From Candidatus Krumholzibacteriia bacterium (GTDB lineage: Bacteria > Krumholzibacteriota > Krumholzibacteriia > Krumholzibacteriales > Krumholzibacteriaceae), in contig JAQVGR010000077.1 in the NCBI GenBank assembly GCA_028696635.1, positions 1-7,168 of the forward strand: a DNA stretch of 7,168 bases, written 5' to 3'. Position 1 is the first letter of the stretch. The number at the start of each line of letters is the position of its first letter. This document shows positions 1-6,428 of the stretch, one piece after another. The notes below the pieces were generated by a model that saw nothing but the letters and a program-made list of their open reading frames with translations, did no database searches and was not told where the DNA came from. The translations under genes and the position numbers were made by a program.

Positions 1-39
1 ATGGCCAACGCCTGCCTCTCCATGGGAGGGGCGTTCTGA
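1..39 (+). CDS. C-terminal end of an upstream gene (partial)
   Basis: The first frame is open from the window edge to a TGA at 37-39 and reads MANACLSMGGAF before the stop. Only 12 codons are visible, so the protein cannot be identified, and the ATG at position 1 is probably an internal Met. The reason to believe a plus-strand gene ends here is the strong intrinsic terminator 57 nt downstream, which is oriented for plus-strand transcription and otherwise would have nothing to terminate. Another frame also stops close by (TGA at 40-42), so the choice of frame is uncertain. Confidence 0.4.
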   Translation: MANACLSMGGAF

Positions 40-95
40 TCTGACCGGAATCGCGCCGCGACGCCCCGCGTCCGGCGCTCTGCGCGCATGACGAG

Positions 96-130
96 GAGAG
101 GCGGGCGCATGATGCGCCCGCCTCTCTTTT
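96..130 (+). terminator. Rho-independent terminator, plus strand
   Basis: A perfect inverted repeat of 15 bp lies at 96-110 and 112-126 (GAGAGGCGGGCGCAT and its reverse complement). It would fold as a 12-bp GC-rich stem with a 7-nt loop and is followed directly by TTTT (127-130). The T-tract is only on the plus-strand side, so it best terminates the gene ending at 39. The minus-strand gene ends 38 nt beyond the T-tract at 168. Its transcript would form the same hairpin but without a U-tract, so the element may also act as a weak barrier between the two convergent units. Confidence 0.85.
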
Positions 131-167
131 GCCGCTCTGTTCCCTCATGACTCCCGCCGGATCGGGA

Positions 168-3100
168 CTACCGCAAGAGGATCATCTTCCTGTTCTCGAC
201 GGCCGATCCGGCCTCGAGCCGGCAGAAGTAGACCCCCGAAGCGACGGTCTCCCCCGAGAGCCCGGTTCCCTTCCACTCTGTCTCGAACCGTCCGGTCTCG
301 AGCCGGCCGTCGAAGAGAACGGCGACGCGGCGGCCGGTCACGTCGAAGACCGAGAGCGTCACCCGGCCGGCGCGCGCCACGTCGAAGACGATCCTCGTCG
401 AAGGATTGAACGGATTCGGGAATATCGAGCGGATCGCGCTCGCGGGGGGAGCGATCCCGGAGACGTCCCCGGCGTCGGTCGGCACGACGAAGCCGTAGCA
501 GTGCGTGCGCGCGCGGTCGTGACCGAGCATCGGCCAGAAGAGCGACGCCTCGGTGTAGTTGGTCGAGCGCAGCTTGAAGCAACGTATCGTCCCGCCGCTG
601 ACGGCCTGGACGAGCTCTATCCAGCCATCCCCGTCAAGATCCCCCGCCGCCGCCGAGGTGATGATGTCGGCATCGAGATCGAGAGGGAACCCGTACGGAA
701 CCGTTCCGTCCGTGCTCATTGCATAGAGCAAATCGTACGGGCTTCCGGCCATGACCTCGGCCATGACCCCGATAACGATCGGCGAGGGCACGATCCCGCC
801 CGTGCTCCAGGTGCCGAGCAGACGCGGCCATCCCGTCACGATGCCTCCGAGGTCGTCCACGACCGAACTGTAGCCGCGCCACCCGCAGCGCGGGGGATAC
901 CCGCTGCAGGTATAGTGCCGATGTCCCGCGGCAACCTCGAGATTGCCGTCCTTGTCGTTATGGTACAGTGCCGGCGCCGTCTCGACCCTGCCGGGAAGCG
1001 GCGTCGCACCGGGCCACGCCGTCGCGTTGTAATTCCAGGCGTATATCGTGCCGTTGAGCCCCGCCGCCACGACCTCGAGACTGCTCGACGGGAGGGCGAT
1101 GCTTCCGAGCACCGGCGTAGCGACGATGATCGTATCGGCCGTCACCGGCCACGAAGCCGAGAACGACGCGCCCGACGACTTGCGCAGGTGGACCGTCGAC
1201 GCCGGGGCCAGTTTGCTCCTCGCGGCGAACGCTATCTCGAGCGAGCCGTCCCCGTCCACGTCCCCCACCGCCGTCGAGGTCGGGATCGCCCCCGAGAGAT
1301 CGACCGGCCAGCCGGCGCCGAACGCGCCGCCGGTCCCGGTGAGCGCGTACATATATCCCTGCGAGCCGCAGATCACCTCGAGCTTGCCGTCGTTGTCGAG
1401 ATCCGCGAGCGTCGGGGTCGTCCGAACGGAAGAACCGGTATCGAGATGCCACAGTTCGGCGCCGAAGCAGTCGAACGCATAGATCAGACCGTCGTCGCAT
1501 CCGACGACTATCTCGCCGCGGCTGTCGCCGGCGATGTCGCCGACGGCCGGTGATGAGAATATCGAGTCCGGGAGCTGGACCGGCCAGCCGTATGCGTGCC
1601 CCCCCTCGTGATCGAGACAGTACACCTTGCCCTTGTCGCCTCCGATCACGACCTCGAGGGTCCTCGGATCGCCGTCGACCTCGGCGATCGCCGGAGACGA
1701 GTGGAACCCCGCGCCGGAGAGCACGGGCCAGCCGCTCTGCGGCGGCACCTGCCAGTCGACGGTATGCGGACCGCTGAGGTTATCGCTCTCGTTCGACTCG
1801 ACGATCAAGCCGCGCGTATCGACCCGGAACCAGCTCGTCCACTGCTGGAAGGTTTCGCTCGTCCTCAGCGAGGTCACCCAGACGACGGAATCGCCGGGAT
1901 CGATCGACCCGTACGAGATCCGCTGATCCCCCGTCGCCCCCTCGGGCGGGGCGGATGCCCTGTTCACCCAGTGATCGCATTCGATCGGGCCCGTCGCCGT
2001 TTCGGTCCCGGTGTTCTTCACCGTGACAGCGAAGTTGATTTCCTCGGTCGGGTACGGCGCCGGATCGCTGATCCACACGTTGGTTATCTCGAGGTTCGGC
2101 AGCCCGACCCACTCGAACGATACCGGCCCCACGACATTGTCGCTCTCCTGGCCCTGTTCGTCGACCTCGCCGAGGTAATCGGCGAATCCCCACATCGACC
2201 AGGTGATCGGGTTCTCCGGCGCGTCGACGAGGACCTCGACGAGGACCGAATCGTACGCGGCGAGCGGCCCGCTGTGGAAAGACTGCACGTTCGAGCCGGG
2301 CAGATCGCCGACCGTCGGCGGCATCGTCTGGTTCGGGAAGACCGTCGTCCAGAAGCTGTCCGAGGCGCACGATCCGAGGTTTCTCACCATGACGAAGAAG
2401 GAATACGGATCGCCGCCGACGATCCCGTACGGCTCGGCGGGGGTCAGGCGCGTTGCGATGAGGTTCGGATGGAGCAGCTGGCCGCTGCTCGAGAGACCCG
2501 TCGCGTATATGTCGGTATACCCGCCGCCGGGGCGGTAGTCGATCCATGAAATCAGGGGTTTTGCGGTCGGCGTCCCGCTGGAGACGATGCAGGGTCGCAC
2601 ATCGGAGCTGCCGCCCGGCACTTCCACTCTGTTCATCACCACGCCCATCGTGTACTCGATGCGGGCGTAGCGCAGGATCGGATCGACCGCGCTCGCATCG
2701 ACCCACGAGATGTACAGACCGTGGTTGTTGTCGAGCGCCGCATCGGGGAGATAGTTGCCGTCGGTCCCCGCCGAGACCCGCAGACGCGATCCCTCGTTCC
2801 AGATCTTGTCGCCGTCCCAGTCGATGCACTGCGTATACACGCCCATTCCCTCGCCCGCATCGACGACGTCCCAGACGCAATCGACTCCTCCCATCCCGTT
2901 CCCGACGATCCTGAAATCGTCTCCGGGTGGTGGAACGCTCGTGCCGCCGCCGCCATGATCGAGCTCCTCCGTCCAGAAGTTGTATGCCGTCGAATCGACG
3001 GCGTCTACGCTGAGCGCGTCGTAGTCGAATATCCCCGAGCCCGCGTGATGCCACTTGTATGCGATGAAGCATCCGCCGCTCGAACGAATCCTGTCGGCCA

Positions 3101-3905
3101 CGCGCACCCGAGAATCCGGCGTCAGTATCCCGAGCCCGTACCCGTTGCTCCCGTTGAAGCAGCGGACGCCGTCGGCGTCGAGCCGCTGGACGACGCCGGC
3201 GCCGGTCGAGGTCTTCCAGCCGATGAACGCCCCGTGGCAGCCGTCGTCGGCCGCCATCGACAGCTCCTCGCCCGCCCCGATCTCGAAGTACACGAGCACC
3301 CCTTGCGTCCCCCAGAGCGTCGTTCCCGCGGCCCCCACCCGCTGCGCGACGATCTGGAGGTCGCCGGAGGGAGGATCGACCTCCTGTACCCAGGCGGCGA
3401 TCACGCCCCCCGAGCCGTCGGTGACGCAGACGGGGAGCGTGTTGTGGCTCCAGACGCTGCCGCCGGCTATCTCGATGATCGAACCCACGGCGCCTGAGGA
3501 GTCGACGTGACGCACGTAGATCTCGCCGTATCCGTCCACCACGGGATTGAAGACGACCCACGCCCCGCCTGTCCCGTCGGCGCAGATCCACGGGTGGAAG
3601 CTCTGGCTCCCGCCGACGAGGACGCCGTCGGTCGTCCAGAGAAGCACGCCGGTCTCCGTTACCCGCTGAGCGTAGATCTTCAGCTGCATGTCGCGATGGT
3701 CCTGCCAGACCATCAGCATCCCGCCTATCCCGTCGGGGACGGCCACGAGGCTTCCCTGGTATTCGTCAGCCGTGCAGACCGGCAGGCCGTCGGGATCCCA
3801 CGCCGCGGCGGCCGGAGGCGCGGCAATGCAAAAGGCCGTGAACATCGCCGCGGCCATGATCATGATGCGGACAAACGATGGAACGGAATTCGGTCTGAAG
3901 GACAT
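168..3905 (-). CDS. Large secreted two-propeller protein with CARDB domains and FlgD-Ig/Por-type tail
   Basis: Exported protein of 1245 residues, function unknown. A signal peptide (about residues 1-34, hydrophobic core IMIMAAAMFTAF, cleavage near AAAA/W) leads into residues 36-478. These carry divergent repeats of the type DGxGGxxxxWxDxR...YAQRV...GxxLW, likely a beta-propeller. Two CARDB-like Ig domains follow (about 480-598 and 602-713, each with an E-x-x-E/N-S-D-N motif). A second propeller of about eight FG-GAP/VCBS repeats follows (720-1135), with calcium-type loops such as DLDNDGKLEV and DVDGDGSLEI, closing with WPMLGHDRARTHCYG. The C-terminus (about 1150-1245) is a FlgD-Ig/Por-type domain with NPFNPST near 1161. 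In FCB bacteria such tails are associated with type IX-like export or surface anchoring; that is inference here. I prefer ATG at 3905 because an AGGGGGG Shine-Dalgarno sits 8 nt upstream; the in-frame GTG at 3914 overlaps that site. Adhesion or surface display is plausible but not shown. Confidence 0.93.
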   Translation of the reverse strand: MSFRPNSVPSFVRIMIMAAAMFTAFCIAAPPAAAAWDPDGLPVCTADEYQGSLVAVPDGIGGMLMVWQDHRDMQLKIYAQRVTETGVLLWTTDGVLVGGSQSFHPWICADGTGGAWVVFNPVVDGYGEIYVRHVDSSGAVGSIIEIAGGSVWSHNTLPVCVTDGSGGVIAAWVQEVDPPSGDLQIVAQRVGAAGTTLWGTQGVLVYFEIGAGEELSMAADDGCHGAFIGWKTSTGAGVVQRLDADGVRCFNGSNGYGLGILTPDSRVRVADRIRSSGGCFIAYKWHHAGSGIFDYDALSVDAVDSTAYNFWTEELDHGGGGTSVPPPGDDFRIVGNGMGGVDCVWDVVDAGEGMGVYTQCIDWDGDKIWNEGSRLRVSAGTDGNYLPDAALDNNHGLYISWVDASAVDPILRYARIEYTMGVVMNRVEVPGGSSDVRPCIVSSGTPTAKPLISWIDYRPGGGYTDIYATGLSSSGQLLHPNLIATRLTPAEPYGIVGGDPYSFFVMVRNLGSCASDSFWTTVFPNQTMPPTVGDLPGSNVQSFHSGPLAAYDSVLVEVLVDAPENPITWSMWGFADYLGEVDEQGQESDNVVGPVSFEWVGLPNLEITNVWISDPAPYPTEEINFAVTVKNTGTETATGPIECDHWVNRASAPPEGATGDQRISYGSIDPGDSVVWVTSLRTSETFQQWTSWFRVDTRGLIVESNESDNLSGPHTVDWQVPPQSGWPVLSGAGFHSSPAIAEVDGDPRTLEVVIGGDKGKVYCLDHEGGHAYGWPVQLPDSIFSSPAVGDIAGDSRGEIVVGCDDGLIYAFDCFGAELWHLDTGSSVRTTPTLADLDNDGKLEVICGSQGYMYALTGTGGAFGAGWPVDLSGAIPTSTAVGDVDGDGSLEIAFAARSKLAPASTVHLRKSSGASFSASWPVTADTIIVATPVLGSIALPSSSLEVVAAGLNGTIYAWNYNATAWPGATPLPGRVETAPALYHNDKDGNLEVAAGHRHYTCSGYPPRCGWRGYSSVVDDLGGIVTGWPRLLGTWSTGGIVPSPIVIGVMAEVMAGSPYDLLYAMSTDGTVPYGFPLDLDADIITSAAAGDLDGDGWIELVQAVSGGTIRCFKLRSTNYTEASLFWPMLGHDRARTHCYGFVVPTDAGDVSGIAPPASAIRSIFPNPFNPSTRIVFDVARAGRVTLSVFDVTGRRVAVLFDGRLETGRFETEWKGTGLSGETVASGVYFCRLEAGSAVENRKMILLR

Positions 3906-4071
3906 GGTCGACACCCCCCTGAGTTGCCGGCGAGCTGCGGGCTCACCCCGGTCCCGCGACGCTGCGCTGGCGGCAGGTCGCTCTCCTTCCCTGATGCCGC
4001 GCTTGAGATGCGCAGGGCATACAGAAGGATCCCCGGCTGTTACGCCTCACGGCCGCTTCATCCTATTGAAT
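3906..4071 (-). promoter_or_regulatory. Long structured 5' leader of the large secreted-protein gene
   Basis: From the transcription start predicted near 4071 to the ATG at 3905 there are about 166 nt of untranslated leader. It can form four consecutive hairpins. The first pairs AGGAT 4026-4030 with ATCCT 4060-4064, plus an inner CGGC/GCCG. The second spans 3994-4020 (ATGCC+GCGC arms, 7-nt loop, 2-nt bulge). The third spans 3956-3981 (GCGAC+CTGC arms, 7-nt loop, one bulged base). The fourth spans 3927-3951 (CCGG and GAGC arms) and ends just before the Shine-Dalgarno. A possible four-codon reading frame (MKRP, 4047-4061) sits at its 5' end. I do not recognise a known riboswitch class. GC-rich DNA folds easily, so regulatory function is an inference. 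Confidence 0.4.
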
Positions 4072-4077
4072 GGAAGC

Positions 4078-4106
4078 AGTATATCGTAATTACGCGTTTC
4101 TGTCAA
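4078..4106 (-). promoter_or_regulatory. Near-consensus sigma70-type promoter for the large secreted-protein gene
   Basis: Read on the minus strand, TTGACA (4106-4101) is followed after exactly 17 nt by TATACT (4083-4078). That is a perfect -35 and a 5/6 match to the -10. It lies in the most AT-rich part of the divergent intergenic region. Predicted transcription start is near 4071. The spacer contains the perfect 10-bp palindrome CGTAATTACG (4085-4094), a possible operator position. Confidence 0.72.
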
Positions 4107-4111
4107 CCGCT

Positions 4112-4150
4112 CCTGCCAGCAGCACACAATACTTGACGCTACCTGCCAGC
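4112..4150. repeat. Two 9-bp direct repeats, possible regulator sites
   Basis: CCTGCCAGC occurs at 4112-4120 and again at 4142-4150, exactly 30 bp apart, about three helical turns. Relative to the minus-strand promoter they would fall near -41 to -49 and -71 to -79, just upstream of the -35 box, where activator sites often lie. The second copy overlaps a perfect palindrome GCCAGCTGGC (4145-4154). A function as regulator-binding sites is inferred from position only. Confidence 0.3.
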
Positions 4151-4214
4151 TGGCGCGCCGGTCTGCGGAGTTCGGGCCATGCGACGCTCCGAGCAGTCGC
4201 TCCGCGCAAGAGGC

Positions 4215-4244
4215 TTTACTTCGAGCCCTCCGCTCGGTTACACT
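4215..4244 (+). promoter_or_regulatory. Weak candidate promoter for the DUF6588-like/lipoprotein pair
   Basis: TTTACT (4215-4220) and TACACT (4239-4244) are separated by 18 nt, each matching 4 of 6 consensus bases, and lie about 48 nt upstream of the ATG at 4292. The spacer holds an inverted repeat CGAGC-N5-GCTCG (4222-4236). No better plus-strand promoter is visible between 4090 and 4291, but the match is only moderate. Confidence 0.33.
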
Positions 4245-4270
4245 GCTCCCGCCTCAGGCGAACGCCGACG

Positions 4271-4286
4271 TCCCGATCGGGAGGGG
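4271..4286 (+). promoter_or_regulatory. Shine-Dalgarno overlapping a 12-bp palindrome
   Basis: TCCCGATCGGGA (4271-4282) is a perfect palindrome whose right arm overlaps the ribosome binding site GGGAGGGG (4279-4286) of the gene at 4292. It could pair as a 4-bp TCCC/GGGA stem around a GATC loop and partly mask the site, or be a protein-binding site. The ribosome binding site itself is clear and decides the start; the regulatory reading is speculative. Confidence 0.45.
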
Positions 4287-4291
4287 AAGCC

Positions 4292-5209
4292 ATGGGCATG
4301 CCGCGCTCTCTTCGCCGGTGCATCCGGTGCTGCACAATCGTCCTCCTGGCCTCGTCGCCTCTGTCGGCCCAGATCGAGGACCATCTCGCCGCCTATACCG
4401 GCGCGAACGCGAAAGGGTACCTCGAGCCGCTGGCCGACGCGGCGGGGATCTCGCTGAGCGGCGGCCTCTACCGGGGCGCCCGGATACCGAAGGCCGGGCT
4501 GACGATCTCGCTCGAGTTCCCCGTAACGGGCTTGTTCTTCACGGGCGACGACGAGACCTTCATGGCGGCGACGGAAGGCGGCTTCGCCCCGCAGCGGACC
4601 GTCGAAGCGCCGACCGTCGTCGGCCCGACGCAGGCGGTGATCGTCGACGGCGACGGCGGGACGCACTTCGCCTTCCCCGGCGGCTTCGACGTGGGCTCGT
4701 TCGCGATCGTCGCCCCGCAGCTGCGCGTCGGATCCGTCTTCGGAACAGAGGCGATGGTCCGCTTCTTCGTTGCCAGGATAGGGGGCAGCGAGCTCGGCCG
4801 CATCATGCTGGCAGGGTTCGGCGCGCGGCACAGCGTCTCGCAGTATTTCCCCGCCGAGCCTCCCTTCGACCTCGCCGCCGGCTTCTTCTGGCAGCGGCTC
4901 ACGCTCGGCGAAAACGGGAGCGGCGCCGACCTGCTGGAGGCGGGCGCCTGGTCGTTCGGGGCGCAGGCGAGCCGCTGCTTCTCCATGCTGAAGCCGTACA
5001 CGGGGCTCTGGTATAATTCGTACACGCTCGACGTAAGCTACGAGAGCGATGCGGGCGGCGAGCCCGAAACGATAGAGATCGACTTCGAGAAAGATTACGT
5101 GCAGTGGACGATCGGGCTCGAGCTCGATATCGCCCTTTTCGATCTCTTCGCCGAATACAACGTCGCGGGCCGCGGCAGCTTCGCCTTCGGTCTCGCGCTG
5201 GGATTCTGA
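4292..5209 (+). CDS. Exported DUF6588-like protein, probable outer-membrane beta-barrel
   Basis: A 305-residue exported protein. The signal peptide has an Arg-rich n-region (residues 5-12), hydrophobic core TIVLLASS and cleavage near LSA/Q (after residue 26). The mature protein opens with a helical LAAYTGANAKGYLEPLAD stretch. Glycine- and aromatic-rich alternating segments follow, including VGSVFGTEAMVRF, GFGARHSVSQYFP and DLAAGFFWQRL, and it ends in a terminal Phe (LALGF), typical of outer-membrane barrels. The order of these segments fits my recollection of the DUF6588 family of Bacteroidota and other FCB bacteria, whose function is unknown; no search was possible. The start is set by GGGAGGGG at 4279-4286, 5 nt before the ATG. 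The frame is open back to 4070, but an upstream start would bury the signal peptide. The lipoprotein gene follows after 29 nt, suggesting cotranscription. Confidence 0.88.
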   Translation: MGMPRSLRRCIRCCTIVLLASSPLSAQIEDHLAAYTGANAKGYLEPLADAAGISLSGGLYRGARIPKAGLTISLEFPVTGLFFTGDDETFMAATEGGFAPQRTVEAPTVVGPTQAVIVDGDGGTHFAFPGGFDVGSFAIVAPQLRVGSVFGTEAMVRFFVARIGGSELGRIMLAGFGARHSVSQYFPAEPPFDLAAGFFWQRLTLGENGSGADLLEAGAWSFGAQASRCFSMLKPYTGLWYNSYTLDVSYESDAGGEPETIEIDFEKDYVQWTIGLELDIALFDLFAEYNVAGRGSFAFGLALGF

Positions 5210-5238
5210 GCGCCGGGGCGCGGGGAGGTATACGGCTC

Positions 5239-5859
5239 ATGAGCAGGAGATCCGGAATGTCGGCGGCCGCGATCATGCTGGCAGTCGCCGCGGGATGGAC
5301 CGGGTGCCTTGTGGAGGACAGGCAGGTCGAGATCGTTCTCAACGACGAGCACTGCGAGCGGTTCGCCGAGCACCACACGGCGGCGAACTACGTTACCCCC
5401 GGGCTGCTCGAGTTCAGCGACGAGCTCGACGTCCTGCTGGCCGACAACGGCATAGACAAGGAGCAGATCGTCGACGCGTTTCTCGTCGGCGGATTTTTCG
5501 AGGTGATCGAGTTCTCGCACCCGCACGACTGGGAGATCGAGGGGATCATCACCGTCGAGCGGACCGACATCGCGGACGATCCCGACACCCTGGTGGTCTA
5601 CACCAGCGTGTCGGTCGAGGACGCCCTCGGGAACAGGACCCGCATGACGCTGCATCCGCGCGGGGTCGCGGCGATCGATCGGGCGCTCGACGACTACCTC
5701 GCCGGAGGATATCCCGCCCTCCTGCTCACCGTGATCAGCGGCGGCGTTCAGCCGCCCCCGTCGCCGGTCGATCCGCTCTCGTTCCGGTGGGAATCGTGCC
5801 TCGCCATACAGGTCATCTACACGCTGGAGACACGGATCATCGACCCGCTCGGCGGATGA
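5239..5859 (+). CDS. Probable lipoprotein of unknown family
   Basis: A 206-residue protein I do not recognise. The N-terminus is a short basic stretch (MSRRSG), a hydrophobic run (AAAIMLAVAAG) and then W20-T21-G22-C23, consistent with a lipoprotein signal with lipidation on Cys23, although Trp at -3 is unusual. The mature part contains only two further cysteines (C39 and C187), one near each end, which could form a disulfide. The middle is a mix of acidic helix (about residues 50-75) and beta-type segments such as GIITVERT, LVVYTSVSV and LAIQVIYTLETRI. A proline-rich linker (QPPPSPVDP) precedes the last strand. GGGGAGGT at 5222-5229, 9 nt upstream, supports the start at 5239 rather than the ATG at 5257. 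The 29-nt gap to the barrel-like gene upstream suggests an operon, and perhaps a periplasmic-face partner of that barrel. Confidence 0.87.
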   Translation: MSRRSGMSAAAIMLAVAAGWTGCLVEDRQVEIVLNDEHCERFAEHHTAANYVTPGLLEFSDELDVLLADNGIDKEQIVDAFLVGGFFEVIEFSHPHDWEIEGIITVERTDIADDPDTLVVYTSVSVEDALGNRTRMTLHPRGVAAIDRALDDYLAGGYPALLLTVISGGVQPPPSPVDPLSFRWESCLAIQVIYTLETRIIDPLGG

Positions 5860-5877
5860 GAATCGATCCGATTCCGA

Positions 5878-5906
5878 TTGAAACGCCGCGACATTCCGCT
5901 TAGAAT
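5878..5906 (+). promoter_or_regulatory. Sigma70-type promoter of the small barrel-peptidase pair
   Basis: TTGAAA (5878-5883) and TAGAAT (5901-5906) are separated by exactly 17 nt, each matching 5 of 6 consensus bases. Predicted transcription start is near 5913, leaving a leader of about 26 nt before the ATG at 5939. A small inverted repeat GAATCG-ATC-CGATTC (5860-5874) lies between the previous stop and the -35 box. It has no T-tract, so I do not call it a terminator, and read-through from the lipoprotein gene remains possible. Confidence 0.65.
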
Positions 5907-5938
5907 CGCTTCCTGACATTTCACGAAAGGAGCATGTG

Positions 5939-6424
5939 ATGAAACGGACCGTCGCTTTCCTGTCCATCGCCGCATGCCTGGTCGTCGCGGGTGCGTGCGC
6001 CGCATCGGCCCACGACGAGAAGGGGCGCGCGTACGGGATCAGGCTCGGCTACGGCGCCGACCCGGATCAGTTCGTCGCGGGAGTGCAGACCGATCTCGGA
6101 TCGGTGTACCGCAACATCCATTTCGCCCCGAGCGTCGACTTCGGCTTCGGCGAGCACGTGACGACGATCGGGTTCAACGGCGACCTGAAGGCCTTCCTGT
6201 ACCTCCCCAAGGCGGAAGCGGCTCTCTACGCGCTGGCCGGGCCGAGCATCGAGATCTGGTCTCCCGACGAGGGAGACGGGGACACCGAGATCGGGGTCTA
6301 CGTCGGCGGCGGCGTCCGCGCCGGGCTCGGAGAGCGCGGCTGGTACAATCTCGAGGCCCGTTTCGGCATCGGCGACGTGCCCGAATTCAGGATACTGATA
6401 GGGGTCCTCTTCGGCGGACGGTGA
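5939..6424 (+). CDS. Small exported outer-membrane beta-barrel-like protein
   Basis: A 161-residue protein with a clear signal peptide (MKRT, hydrophobic VAFLSIAACLVVAGACA, cleavage near ASA/H). The mature 130-odd residues alternate short amphipathic strands with acidic turns. Examples are YGIRLGYGAD, HFAPSVDFGFG, TTIGFNGDLKAFLYL, LYALAGPSIEIW, IGVYVGGGVRAGLG, YNLEARFGIG and FRILIGVLFGG. This is the layout of a small, roughly eight-stranded outer-membrane barrel; I cannot name a specific family. AAAGGAG at 5926-5932 sits 6 nt before the ATG at 5939, so that start is preferred over the GTG at 5936, which would be only 3 nt away. It follows a good promoter and is separated by only 4 nt from the metallopeptidase gene, so the two are very likely cotranscribed. 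The ligand or cargo, if any, is not evident. Confidence 0.88.
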   Translation: MKRTVAFLSIAACLVVAGACAASAHDEKGRAYGIRLGYGADPDQFVAGVQTDLGSVYRNIHFAPSVDFGFGEHVTTIGFNGDLKAFLYLPKAEAALYALAGPSIEIWSPDEGDGDTEIGVYVGGGVRAGLGERGWYNLEARFGIGDVPEFRILIGVLFGGR

Positions 6425-6428
6425 CGAT

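Noticed and set aside
129..1553. Long plus-strand open frame of 474 codons opposite the large secreted-protein gene
   Set aside because: Its product is an Arg/Asp/Pro-rich low-complexity translation typical of an antisense frame in GC-rich DNA. It has no domain or signal peptide, while the opposite strand has clear domains.
1780..3591. Minus-strand open frame of 603 codons inside the large gene
   Set aside because: It is an Arg-rich shifted-frame shadow of the real coding frame, without recognisable features.
3943..4020. Possible 25-codon upstream reading frame in the leader of the large gene (minus strand)
   Set aside because: No ribosome binding site precedes its ATG, and its composition is just that of the hairpin sequence.
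4133..4161. Plus-strand promoter starting with TTGACG
   Set aside because: The position 17 nt downstream reads CGCCGG-like GC sequence with no -10 element.
4070..4291. Upstream extension of the DUF6588-like gene to an ATG at 4070
   Set aside because: It would place 74 non-conserved-looking residues before a good signal peptide and overlap the opposite-strand promoter. The ribosome binding site supports 4292.
5860..5874. Inverted repeat GAATCG-ATC-CGATTC as a terminator of the lipoprotein gene
   Set aside because: The stem is only 6 bp and not GC-rich, and no T-tract follows.
5934..5939. ATG-TGA start-stop pair directly before the small barrel gene
   Set aside because: Start-stop elements can regulate translation, but this one is 1 nt from the Shine-Dalgarno, too close to be used, and probably chance.
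5095..5967. Minus-strand open frame of 290 codons opposite the lipoprotein gene
   Set aside because: The plus strand has a strong ribosome binding site, signal sequence and coherent protein; the antisense product has none and would run through the promoter at 5878-5906.
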